Positions 1-6,808 are shown, counted from the first letter of the stretch. The stretch is DNA of 7,518 nucleotides from DASYQV01 sp036005125 (GCA_036005125.1 DASYQV010000310.1:1-7518), one strand, 5' to 3'. Translations and numbers: made by a program. The notes: a model not told the origin generated them from the sequence alone.

Positions 1-2
1 CG

Positions 3-80
3 GCACCGCGTGTCACGTGGGAGGAAGTCGAGGAAATCCGGTCGGTTACGAGAGGAGGGTTCGGGGCGACCGGCACATAA
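3..80 (+). CDS. 3' end of an upstream reading frame, product unknown (partial)
   Basis: This frame is open from the left edge to a TAA at 78-80 and encodes the last 25 residues of something. The tail reads VTWEEVEEIRSVTRGGF and then GATGT. It looks like a real protein C-terminus: an acidic amphipathic stretch followed by a Gly-rich end, with codon third positions mostly G or C. The other two forward frames give Arg-rich or repeat-derived peptides. I do not recognise the family and assign no function. The stop lies 8 nt before the inverted repeat at 88-189, which would be a natural place for transcription of this gene to end. The fragment is too short to be certain it is coding. Confidence 0.35.
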   Translation, partial: APRVTWEEVEEIRSVTRGGFGATGT

Positions 81-87
81 TGTCTTG

Positions 88-189
88 GCTCAAGGCTTAG
101 GGCTTAGGGCTCAAGGCGTGAATCTCGTGCACCATCTCGAACGGTGGAACGAGAATCGGGGCTTGAGCCTTGAACCGTAAGCCCTGAGC
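88..189. repeat. Long imperfect inverted repeat built from GGCTTAGGGCT-like words
   Basis: The left arm (88-133) and right arm (143-189) are imperfect reverse complements around a loop of about 9 nt (134-142). The best-matched blocks are GCTCA and GGCTTA near the outside, GGCTCAAG in the middle, TCTCGT further in, and CACC/GGTG closing the loop. The left arm contains the word GGCTTA(GG) in tandem. The transcript would fold into one long hairpin. The element lies between the probable end of an upstream gene (TAA at 78-80) and the first heme-protein gene (ATG at 230), so it could be a terminator, a 5' UTR structure or a dispersed repeat. No transposase or target duplication is visible. The pairing is seen directly; any role is inferred. 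Confidence 0.7.
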
Positions 190-229
190 ACATGAAACCA
201 GTTACGCGTTCCGCGCGTAGTATTCAAAC

Positions 230-1555
230 ATGCTGACGAAACTGTTCTCACTCACCGGCGCGCTGCTCCTCGCGCTCACAGCGACCATCGCCGCCGGTCC
301 GGCGCCTTCGGTTTCGCGTCAGCCTTCGCCCCCGGTGCCCACCTTTGCGCGCGATGTGGCGCCCATCCTCTACGCCAGGTGCGTGGAATGCCACCGCCCT
401 GGCGAAATCGGTCCGATGTCGCTCATCACCTACGAGCAGGCACGGCCGTGGGCGCGGGCCATCGAAAAGCGCGTCAGCGAGGGCACGATGCCGCCCTGGT
501 TTGCCGAAGCGCCGGACGGCACGTTTGCCAACGAGCGCAAGCTGACGGCCCAGGAAAAGGATGTGATCCTGCGATGGATCGCCGGCGGCGCGCCGGCCGG
601 CGATCAGAGCGACCTCCCTGCACCGCCGACCTTTGTCGAAGGCTGGACAATCGGCAAGCCCGACGTCGTCTTCGAAATGGCGGAAGACTACCAGGTCCCT
701 GCCAGCGGCGCGGTCGCGTACGAATACTTCTACGTTCCAACGAACCTGACCGAGGCGAAGTGGGTGGAGGCCATCGAGATCCGTCCGGCGAACCGGGCGC
801 TCGTCCATCACGCGCTGGCGTTTTACCAGGCGCCGCCCGATACGTCACCGGGAAAGCCGATTCTCAAGCTGCCATCGCACATGACGCTGCCGCCTCGGAT
901 TACGGGGGCGCGCCCGCCGCAGGAATCGAAGGTGCCGAGCCGGCTGATCGCGACCTATACGCCGGGCTCGGGCCCGATGATGCTCAAGCCGGGAGCGGCC
1001 ATGCGACTCGAGCCCGGGGGCGTGATCGAGCTCCAGATGCACTACACGACGAACGGGACGGCGGGAACCGACCGCACCAGGGTCGGACTGATCTTCGCCA
1101 AGCAGCCGCCGTCACGGGAAGTGCGGGCGACGCACTTCTTCAACGCGCAATTCACGATTCCCGCGGGCGCCGCCGATTACCGGGTTGACTCGGAAGTCGG
1201 CTTTGCGGAGGATGTCACCCTCTGGGGCGTCTTCCCGCATACGCACTTGCGCGGAAGACGGTGGGAGTACAAACTGGAGCTCCCCGACGGCACGGTCAAG
1301 CCGCTGCTGTCGGTCCCCAGGTACGATTTCAATTGGCAGACGTACTACGCCTTCAAAGAGCCGATCGTCGTTCCGAGAGGTTCGCGCATTCTCTCAGCGG
1401 CCTGGTACGACAACTCCGCCGCCAACCGCGCGAACCCGGATCCGAAGACTGCCGTCAAGTGGGGCGACCAGACGTGGGAGGAAATGCAGTACACCGGTCT
1501 CCTCTTCAGCGTCGCGCGCCCGGCTTCCGCAACGTCGGCCGCACAAGAACCCTAG
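230..1555 (+). CDS. Exported c-type heme protein with PHM-like copper type II monooxygenase domain
   Basis: This is a 441-residue predicted secreted oxidoreductase. Residues 1 to about 22 form a signal peptide (Lys4, then a Leu/Ala-rich core), so the protein should act in the periplasm or outside the cell. Residues about 38-125 are a small c-type cytochrome domain with CVECH at 51-55; Met87 in an MPPW motif is a plausible second heme ligand. Residues about 145-430 match the two-lobed copper type II, ascorbate-dependent monooxygenase fold. They carry His193-His194, His271 (QMHY), His337-X-His339 (PHTHLRG) and Met419. This matches in order and approximate spacing the copper ligands of rat PHM: H107, H108 and H172 for CuH; H242, H244 and M314 for CuM. 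The only cysteines are the two that bind heme. The substrate is unknown. Hydroxylation with electrons delivered through the heme is an inference. The ATG at 230 fits the signal peptide, but no clear Shine-Dalgarno sequence precedes it. A related gene follows 26 nt or more downstream. Confidence 0.85.
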   Translation: MLTKLFSLTGALLLALTATIAAGPAPSVSRQPSPPVPTFARDVAPILYARCVECHRPGEIGPMSLITYEQARPWARAIEKRVSEGTMPPWFAEAPDGTFANERKLTAQEKDVILRWIAGGAPAGDQSDLPAPPTFVEGWTIGKPDVVFEMAEDYQVPASGAVAYEYFYVPTNLTEAKWVEAIEIRPANRALVHHALAFYQAPPDTSPGKPILKLPSHMTLPPRITGARPPQESKVPSRLIATYTPGSGPMMLKPGAAMRLEPGGVIELQMHYTTNGTAGTDRTRVGLIFAKQPPSREVRATHFFNAQFTIPAGAADYRVDSEVGFAEDVTLWGVFPHTHLRGRRWEYKLELPDGTVKPLLSVPRYDFNWQTYYAFKEPIVVPRGSRILSAAWYDNSAANRANPDPKTAVKWGDQTWEEMQYTGLLFSVARPASATSAAQEP

Positions 1556-1581
1556 TCGTCACGTGCCTCGGTGCCGGGAGC

Positions 1582-2631
1582 CTGGCGTTCCAGCGAAACG
1601 TCGTTAAGACGTTTTGCCAGATACTGGGCTCCCTGCTCGTCTCCTTCACCGCCCTCGCCCATGCGCCCGACTCCGGTCGGTTGGTGACCTGGTCGGGCGA
1701 CATCGCCCCGATCGTCCAACGCCACTGCATTCGCTGCCACACCGCCGGCGGATTCGCGCCCTTCTCGCTCGCCACCTACGAAGAAGCACTGACCCAGGCC
1801 GAGGCCATCAAGGCTGCCGTGGCAGGAGGCGACATGCCGCCATGGGACGCGGCGGGCGACGTCGGGCAGTTTGCCAACGACCGGCGGCTCACGCCTCAGG
1901 AGATTGAGCTGTTGACATCGTGGGTGGATGGCGGTGCGCCGGAAGGCGACGGCGCGTTCGTCGAAGCGTCTCTGGTGCTCGACGGGCTCGTTGTGCCGTT
2001 GCCGAACGAGGTCGTCACCGAGGAGTCGGAACGCGAGGCCCGCATCACGCTGCAGCTTCAGCCGGGGTACGCGCTCACGCGGTGGACATTCGAGCCGGGC
2101 GCCCCGTCAATCGTCGAGAGCGCCGACCTGGAGCTCGGCAATCGATGGCTCGGCACGTGGACGCCGGGAGAGGTCACGATTGACTTCCCCAACCAGGCAG
2201 GTGTGCCGCTGCCCGAATCATCTCTATTCACCGTGAACATCGCCTACAGGTCTCCCGCGGAACGGACCGTCGATTACAGTCGCCTGCGCCTGTGGATCAC
2301 ACGAGCGCCGGACCTGAAAACGGTGCGTGCGACAACCGTGATCAGAAGCTGGCGCGCCACGAGCCGCTCCGAGGTCTTCGCCGTCAGACCTGAAGACGAC
2401 GAGAAGGAGGTTCGCGTGGTGGCGCGGTTTGCCGACGGTCACGTCGTGCCGATCGGCACGTTCGAGCCGCCTCGTACGTCGGCGCATCCGACGTACCGTC
2501 TCGCGTCACCGCTCTCGCTCCCGGTCGGTGCGCGCGTGGAGTCCACCGGCGCCGTCCGCGTCCTCTACGTCGAAGAGCCACCGCCGCCGAAACCTGCATC
2601 GCCGCCGGCTCGCCCGCGGCGACGCCCGTGA
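1582..2631 (+). CDS. Exported c-type heme protein, copper-less paralogue of the upstream gene (start uncertain)
   Basis: About 349 residues if read from the CTG at 1582. A signal peptide is clear (hydrophobic ILGSLLVSFTALAHA, encoded from 1621), followed by a heme domain with CIRCH (1726-1740) and MPPW (Met codon 1834-1836). The heme domain matches the upstream protein at about 41 of 87 positions by hand alignment. The C-terminal half also follows the upstream protein: RATTVIRS against RATHFFNA, and SPLSLPVGARV against EPIVVPRGSRI. However, His-His is replaced by Glu-Ser (2116-2121), the middle His by Ala (2242-2244), His-X-His by a segment around FADGH (2428-2442), and no counterpart of the Met ligand is seen. 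A Pro/Arg-rich tail ends it. The likely role is electron transfer or a structural partner rather than copper catalysis (inferred). No ATG, GTG or TTG lies in frame between the end of the previous gene and the signal peptide; the first ones (TTG 1681, GTG 1684) would remove it. One extra T in the tract at 1612-1615 would bring GTG 1571 into frame. Confidence 0.75.
   Translation: MAFQRNVVKTFCQILGSLLVSFTALAHAPDSGRLVTWSGDIAPIVQRHCIRCHTAGGFAPFSLATYEEALTQAEAIKAAVAGGDMPPWDAAGDVGQFANDRRLTPQEIELLTSWVDGGAPEGDGAFVEASLVLDGLVVPLPNEVVTEESEREARITLQLQPGYALTRWTFEPGAPSIVESADLELGNRWLGTWTPGEVTIDFPNQAGVPLPESSLFTVNIAYRSPAERTVDYSRLRLWITRAPDLKTVRATTVIRSWRATSRSEVFAVRPEDDEKEVRVVARFADGHVVPIGTFEPPRTSAHPTYRLASPLSLPVGARVESTGAVRVLYVEEPPPPKPASPPARPRRRP
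1593..1617. promoter_or_regulatory. Hairpin at the junction of the two heme-protein genes
   Basis: AAACGTC (1596-1602) and GACGTTT (1608-1614) are perfect reverse complements around the 5-nt loop GTTAA. The stem extends to 10 bp (1593-1602 with 1608-1617) if one G-U pair is allowed. It starts 37 nt after the stop of the first heme gene and overlaps the region where the second gene should begin. There is no long U run behind it, so it is a poor classical terminator. It could be an attenuating or mRNA-processing structure, or a dyad bound by a protein. The pairing is seen directly; the role is inferred. Confidence 0.5.
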
Positions 2632-2642
2632 ACAGGATTTGT

Positions 2643-2738
2643 AATTCTTGATTCTTGCTTCTTGATTCTTGATTTCTGGTTCGCGAACCAATCATCAATC
2701 ATGAATCATGAATCATCATGAATCACAAATCATGAATC
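2643..2738. repeat. AT-rich short-word tandem repeats between convergent genes
   Basis: This gap is strikingly AT-rich compared with the GC-rich genes around it. The left half repeats the word ATTCTTG or CTTGATT (2644-2673). The right half repeats ATCATGA (2691-2738). The two halves are roughly reverse complements of each other, so tandem and inverted repetition are combined. No reading frame of any quality crosses it. It has the same general design as the repeats at 88-189 and 6836-6934 but uses different words. Confidence 0.7.
2650..2714. terminator. Probable bidirectional terminator hairpin
   Basis: The core TGGTTCGCGAACCA (2677-2690) is a perfect 14-bp palindrome. It is flanked by arms 2650-2673 and 2691-2714, which match as reverse complements at 19 of 24 positions. 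The element lies between the stops of two converging genes (2631 on + and 2740 on -), which is where a shared terminator is expected. The arms are AT-rich and no long uninterrupted T run follows, so this is not a textbook intrinsic terminator. The structure is seen directly; the terminator role is inferred from position. Confidence 0.4.
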
Positions 2739-2739
2739 T

Positions 2740-4791
2740 TCAGGGCTCTGTCAGGAGCCAGGCCCGCAGCACCTCGGCGACGGACCACGCCTGCGCGATG
2801 CAGCCTCTCGGCGTGAACGGCTCCTCCGCGTCGAAGATCTCACTGAACGTCCCGACGCCGTCGTGATCGATGTGTCCTGCAAAGCCCTCGATGGCGCGGC
2901 GTGCCTCCGCCTTCTGACCGGGATACACCTTCAGCCACGCGTCGATGAAGGGACCTGCGAGCCACCCCCACACGGTTCCCTGATGATATGCGGCGTCGCG
3001 GGCTCGAAGGTCGCCGTAGTACTGCGCCTTGTAGTCGCGGTGTCCCGGCGCCAGCGAGCGGAGACCGACCGGCGTCAGCAGCCGTTCGCGGACAGTGTTG
3101 AAGACCGGCTCCCAGCGGCTGCGGTCGAGCACCGGATGATCCAGGGAGATGGCAAAAATCTGGTTGGGACGGCATGAGGGATCGTCTCCCTGTTCGCCGT
3201 CGACGATGTCGTACAGGTAACCGCCCTGCTCGTACCAGAACCGCTGGTTGAACGATTCGCGCGCACGCGCGGCCAGGTCGTCGATCCGCCGCGCGTCTTC
3301 ATCGCCCTCCTCGCGGAGCCAGTCGGCCATCAGGCAGAGCGCGTTGCACCAGAGCGCGTTGATCTCCACCGCTTTGCCCCGGCGCGGCGTCACGACCCAG
3401 TCCTCGACCTTCGCGTCCATCCAGGTGAGCTGGTATCCTTCCTGTCCCTGGCGCAGCAGCCCATCGTTCGGATCGACGCCAATGCCGAAGCGTGTGCCTT
3501 TCACGTGGTGCTCGACAATCGATTTGAACTTCGGCAGGAGCTGCCGCAGCGTCACGCGATCGGTCGTCGCGCGGACGTACCGGTCGACCGCGTGAAAGTA
3601 CCAGAGCGTCGCGTCGGCCGTGTGATACAGGCCTTCCTTCGTGCCCTCGGGAAACATGTTCGGGATGAGACCATCGCGGATGTAATGCCCGAACGTGCGG
3701 AGGATGTAGCCGGCTTCCCGCTGGCGGCCGGTGCAGAGTGTCAGCCCCTCGAGGCTGATCATCGTGTCCCGGCCCCAGTCGGTGAACCAGTGATAACCAG
3801 CGATGACCGTGCGGACCTCATCGCCCGCCGCCCGCGCGCGCGCAGCTTCCTCGCCGCGGCCTGCCGGCGTGATGATGAACTGGTCGGCCGCCAGGACCAT
3901 CTCCGCCGCGATGCTGTCCTTCGGCACACGCTTCGCCGCGTCGAGCAGCCGTTTCCGACGCTGGTGATCGGCTTCGCGCGCCTGGACGGGTTCGAGCGCG
4001 CCAATCGTCTCCCAGGATTCGGTCGACGCCATCAGTGTGCCCGGCGTTTCGGGTGACAGCATCACGCGGAAGTACCCTGGCGTCCAGAGATCGCCGCACG
4101 CGTCGTATCCACGGTTGTGCTCGAGCGAGTAGTGAATGGTCTCGAAGGTCGACGGCTGGACGGTCATCGCCTTGTCCGCGCCGTGGAGAAAGAGGCGCAG
4201 CGGCGGGAGATCGTCGCCGGGAACGATCTCGAACCGGTCGCCAAGGGCATGTAGCGCATATGGCGGCCTGATCGGGTGACTCACCGGCGCCTCGTGTAGA
4301 CGGAACGCCACGAGCGGCCGGAGCTCGAGCCGGATAGACCTGTTCGACAACATCCGATAGTTGATATGTGTCGTGTTCTGCAGGTGGGGCATCAACACGC
4401 GCTTCTCGATCTGCAGTCCCTCGACGTCGTAGCGCCACACCGGCAGTCCTTCCTCGAGCCAGAAACCCGTGAGGTACTGGGAGCTGTCGAACTCCCTGCC
4501 GCCGGCCGTCTCGGTGACCTTCGCGAGCGAGACCACGCGACCGTCGGGCCAGCGAAGCTGCTCCCACAGGTAATTGAACATCACCGTCCTGCCGAACGGT
4601 GTCGGCAGCGCCGCAACGAGCAACGCGTGGTAGCGCCGCGTCAACGAGCCCGACAGCGTGCCCGACGCGTACCCGCCGAGGCCGTTGGTGACGAGCCATT
4701 CCTTCCACATGAGTGACTGCCGACCTTCTTCGGTGGGTGGCCACGTCACGGTCCGGATCAGTTCAACGTCAGTGCGCTCCATCACCGTCAT
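2740..4791 (-). CDS. Glycogen debranching enzyme (amylo-alpha-1,6-glucosidase, GH133 type)
   Basis: A 683-residue cytoplasmic enzyme predicted to remove alpha-1,6-linked glucose at branch points of glycogen or maltodextrin. The N-terminal half has the bacterial/archaeal debrancher signature (WLVTNGLGGYASGT at about 32-45, then RRYHALLVA). From about residue 290 an (alpha/alpha)6-barrel catalytic domain follows, with WFTDWGRDTMISLEGL (about 335-350), GLIPNMFPEG (374-383), HTADATLWY (390-398), LTWMDAKVEDW (455-465), NALWCNAL (478-485), YHQGTVWGW (602-610) and SEIFDAEEP (650-658). The conserved acidic residues in GRDT, WMDA and SEIFD are candidates for catalysis; I have not assigned which acts. 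The length fits the short one-activity bacterial form, without the glucanotransferase half of the eukaryotic enzyme. The start at 4791 is chosen because GAGGGGG lies 5 nt upstream. An in-frame ATG at 4902 would add 37 non-conserved residues encoded by repeat-like DNA inside treZ. The gene begins 11 nt after treZ and is probably translated with it. Confidence 0.9.
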   Translation of the reverse strand: MTVMERTDVELIRTVTWPPTEEGRQSLMWKEWLVTNGLGGYASGTLSGSLTRRYHALLVAALPTPFGRTVMFNYLWEQLRWPDGRVVSLAKVTETAGGREFDSSQYLTGFWLEEGLPVWRYDVEGLQIEKRVLMPHLQNTTHINYRMLSNRSIRLELRPLVAFRLHEAPVSHPIRPPYALHALGDRFEIVPGDDLPPLRLFLHGADKAMTVQPSTFETIHYSLEHNRGYDACGDLWTPGYFRVMLSPETPGTLMASTESWETIGALEPVQAREADHQRRKRLLDAAKRVPKDSIAAEMVLAADQFIITPAGRGEEAARARAAGDEVRTVIAGYHWFTDWGRDTMISLEGLTLCTGRQREAGYILRTFGHYIRDGLIPNMFPEGTKEGLYHTADATLWYFHAVDRYVRATTDRVTLRQLLPKFKSIVEHHVKGTRFGIGVDPNDGLLRQGQEGYQLTWMDAKVEDWVVTPRRGKAVEINALWCNALCLMADWLREEGDEDARRIDDLAARARESFNQRFWYEQGGYLYDIVDGEQGDDPSCRPNQIFAISLDHPVLDRSRWEPVFNTVRERLLTPVGLRSLAPGHRDYKAQYYGDLRARDAAYHQGTVWGWLAGPFIDAWLKVYPGQKAEARRAIEGFAGHIDHDGVGTFSEIFDAEEPFTPRGCIAQAWSVAEVLRAWLLTEP

Positions 4792-4796
4792 CGGAA

Positions 4797-4803
4797 TCCC
4801 CCT
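4797..4803 (-). promoter_or_regulatory. Ribosome binding site of the debranching enzyme gene
   Basis: On the minus strand GAGGGGG precedes the ATG at 4791 by 5 nt. It abuts the treZ stop TGA (4805-4803), sharing one base with it, so a ribosome ending treZ is placed directly on it. This supports translational coupling and decides the start of the downstream gene over the alternatives at 4902 and 4782. Confidence 0.6.
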
Positions 4804-6770
4804 CACGCTGCTGAAGATCGGCGAGCCCCCGAACTCGAGGCCCCGATGGCCTGCAGATCCGGAGACTCGCCGGCCCGCCGATCTGAAAACCCGCGGCTGC
4901 ATGGCGTTGCCGCCAGGACAATCGCCGCCTGACCCGGAATGCGCCAGCCATCGCCCGTCACAACCGGCGGCGTGCCTTGTCCGCCGTACTCCGGCTGCTC
5001 GGTCGACATCCGCATCGTCCAGTCGTGGCGTTCGGGGGGCGCGACGAGCGGTTCGGCGACGGAAGGCGCTGGGAGGTCTATTCCAAGGTTCACGATCAGC
5101 AGGCGCTCGTCTTCACTCCGCTCACCCGTGAATCGCAGCACGAATGCCATCGGCGCGATCACGGCGCCATCGACCGCGCCGGTGGCCTGGCGGCGGAATG
5201 CCGCGTCAGTTCGGCGCAGCTCGAGCAGGTCGTGGTGAAGTCGATACATCGGCGCATTCGTCTCGCGTTCGTGCCAGTCCAGCTTGCAGCGCTCGAACGT
5301 TGCGCGATCGTGCGGGACGGCGAGCCGCGCCTGCATCGGTTCGGACGCGAGGCTGGGAAACTGCGCGACGAACTCCGCGCGGCCTTTCTGGACGGCTGTG
5401 GCAATCTCGGGGCGGTGATCGGCAAAGTACAAGAATGGCTTCGAAGAAGCCATCTCCTGCCCCTGGAACAGCATCGGTGTGCCGGGCATCAGCAGAAGGA
5501 GAGCCGTCATGGCTCGATAACATCCCGGCGCGGATCTGCGGTGGAGGCGAGCCCCGTCGCCGGAGTTGGCCACCTGGTCGTGGTTTTCGATGAACGTCAC
5601 GAACGCGTCGGGCGAGATCCCGTCGGTCCGGGTCCCGCGACGCTGCTTCTGCCAGGCGTAGCGCTGTCCCTGGAACAGGTACCCGCGCTTGGCCGCGGAA
5701 ATGAATTCCTGCGGCGTGCCGCGATGATCCGAATAGTACGCCTCGTTGCGCCCGGTCAGCGCGACAACGGCGCTGTGATGGAAGTCGTCGTTCCAGAGCG
5801 CATCGAGCCCGTATCCACCATGTTCGACCGGGCGGACCATGTGCGCGTGCTGCGTCTCGTTCTCCGAGATCACGAGCGTCGTGCGCCCGCGCGCCGCCTC
5901 GCGAACCCGGCGCGTGATCGCCGCGATAATGTGTTCGTCCGATCTGTCGTAGATGCTCTGCGTGGCGTCCAGCCGCAGGCCGTCGAGGTGATATTCGTCA
6001 ATCCAGTAGCCCGCGTTCGCGATGAAGTATTCGCGGGCGCCGTACGATCGCTCGCCGTCGAAGTTGAGCGCTTCCCCCCACTCGTTCTTGTACGTGTCGG
6101 TGAAGTACGCCTGCGCGTACCTGCCGAAGACCGAGCCGTCCGGCCCGAGATGGTTGTAGACCACATCGAGCACGACCGCCAGACCGAGCTCGTGCGCAGC
6201 GTTGACGAAGGCACGAAAGTCGTCCGGGGTGCCATACAACCGCGTGGGTGCGTACGGAAATACACCGTCGTATCCCCACCCGAACTCGCCGGGAAACTCC
6301 GCCACCGGCATCGCCTCGATGACCGTGACGCCAAGACGCGCGAGCTCGGCCAGTTGCCCGATGGCCGCGCGCCACGTCCCTTCCGTCGTGAAGGTTCCGC
6401 AGTGTATTTCATAGAGGACCTGACCAGCGAGCTCTCGCCCACCCCACGCTTGGTCGGTCCACCGAAACGAGCCAGGATCTACGATTGCGGACGCGCCGAA
6501 CGGGCCATCCGGCTGAAACCGCGACGCGGGATCGGGGAGCAGCTCACCGCCGAGCCGGAAACGATATCGATCCCCCGCGGTCGCATCGGGGAAGAACGCC
6601 GAGGCATAACCGCACGGCTCCGGGTCGAGCCTCACCTCGACCGCACGCCCTCGCGAGGACTCGATGACCACCGAGATTTCCGGATGATCAGGAGACCAGA
6701 CTCGAAAGTGCGCGCCGCCGCCGGGCTGCAGTTCAGCCCCAACCGGCAGGCGCCGGGGGTACTGTCTCAT
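4803..6770 (-). CDS. treZ: Malto-oligosyltrehalose trehalohydrolase (TreZ, GH13)
   Basis: A 655-residue cytoplasmic enzyme that hydrolyses maltooligosyltrehalose to free trehalose and a shortened maltodextrin, the last step of the TreY-TreZ route. The N-terminus (PVGAELQPGGGAHFRVWSP, 9-27) is the beta-sandwich domain. The catalytic barrel starts around VLYEIHCGTFTTEGTW (118-133) and carries AEFPGEFGWGYDGV (157-170), which is typical of TreZ. The four GH13 motifs are present: DVVYNHLG (202-209), GLRLDAT with nucleophile Asp268, ISENE with acid Glu303, and ENHDQVAN with Asp398. GGYGLDALWNDDFHH (318-332) is also TreZ-like. The Met at 6770 is preferred because AGGAAG lies just upstream and family homology begins there. 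A longer frame back to 6980 would add 70 residues from repeat DNA and overlap the start of truA. The family-like part ends near residue 621; about 32 low-complexity residues follow. It is the first gene of a two-gene unit with the debranching enzyme. No treY is present in the window. Confidence 0.93.
   Translation of the reverse strand: MRQYPRRLPVGAELQPGGGAHFRVWSPDHPEISVVIESSRGRAVEVRLDPEPCGYASAFFPDATAGDRYRFRLGGELLPDPASRFQPDGPFGASAIVDPGSFRWTDQAWGGRELAGQVLYEIHCGTFTTEGTWRAAIGQLAELARLGVTVIEAMPVAEFPGEFGWGYDGVFPYAPTRLYGTPDDFRAFVNAAHELGLAVVLDVVYNHLGPDGSVFGRYAQAYFTDTYKNEWGEALNFDGERSYGAREYFIANAGYWIDEYHLDGLRLDATQSIYDRSDEHIIAAITRRVREAARGRTTLVISENETQHAHMVRPVEHGGYGLDALWNDDFHHSAVVALTGRNEAYYSDHRGTPQEFISAAKRGYLFQGQRYAWQKQRRGTRTDGISPDAFVTFIENHDQVANSGDGARLHRRSAPGCYRAMTALLLLMPGTPMLFQGQEMASSKPFLYFADHRPEIATAVQKGRAEFVAQFPSLASEPMQARLAVPHDRATFERCKLDWHERETNAPMYRLHHDLLELRRTDAAFRRQATGAVDGAVIAPMAFVLRFTGERSEDERLLIVNLGIDLPAPSVAEPLVAPPERHDWTMRMSTEQPEYGGQGTPPVVTGDGWRIPGQAAIVLAATPCSRGFSDRRAGESPDLQAIGASSSGARRSSAA
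4853..4899. repeat. Two imperfect copies of a short word near the end of treZ
   Basis: The stretches 4853-4875 and 4877-4899 are similar in direct orientation: both follow a pattern of GATC, then purine-rich bases, then CTCGCCGG or CCCGCGG. They encode part of the low-complexity Arg/Ser-rich tail of TreZ. In style they resemble the word repeats in the intergenic gaps. Similarity is by eye and modest. Confidence 0.35.
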
Positions 6771-6773
6771 CCA

Positions 6774-6779
6774 CTTCCT
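6774..6779 (-). promoter_or_regulatory. Ribosome binding site of treZ
   Basis: On the minus strand AGGAAG lies 3 nt before the ATG at 6770, or 5 nt if counted from the AGGA core. Spacing is somewhat short but usable. It supports 6770 rather than upstream in-frame starts. Confidence 0.45.
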
Positions 6780-6808
6780 AATCCCGGGGAGGTAAGTGCA
6801 GCTTCGGT

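Noticed and set aside
88..189. CRISPR array or telomere-like repeat
   Set aside because: There are no regularly spaced identical repeats with unique spacers. The GGCTTAGGG words occur only a few times and are arranged as a hairpin.
379..1188. 269-codon open frame inside the first heme gene, and a 248-811 frame on the other strand
   Set aside because: Both overlap a gene with clear heme and copper motifs and show Arg/Gly/Ala-rich shadow composition without motifs.
1261..1581. Extension of the second heme gene back to a GTG at 1261
   Set aside because: The added residues lie over the conserved C-terminus of the first gene in another frame (HTHLRG to the Met ligand) and would bury the signal peptide inside the protein.
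3818..4744. 308-codon open frame on the - strand inside the debranching enzyme gene
   Set aside because: Out of frame with the conserved debrancher, Arg-rich and low complexity; typical shadow of high-GC coding DNA.
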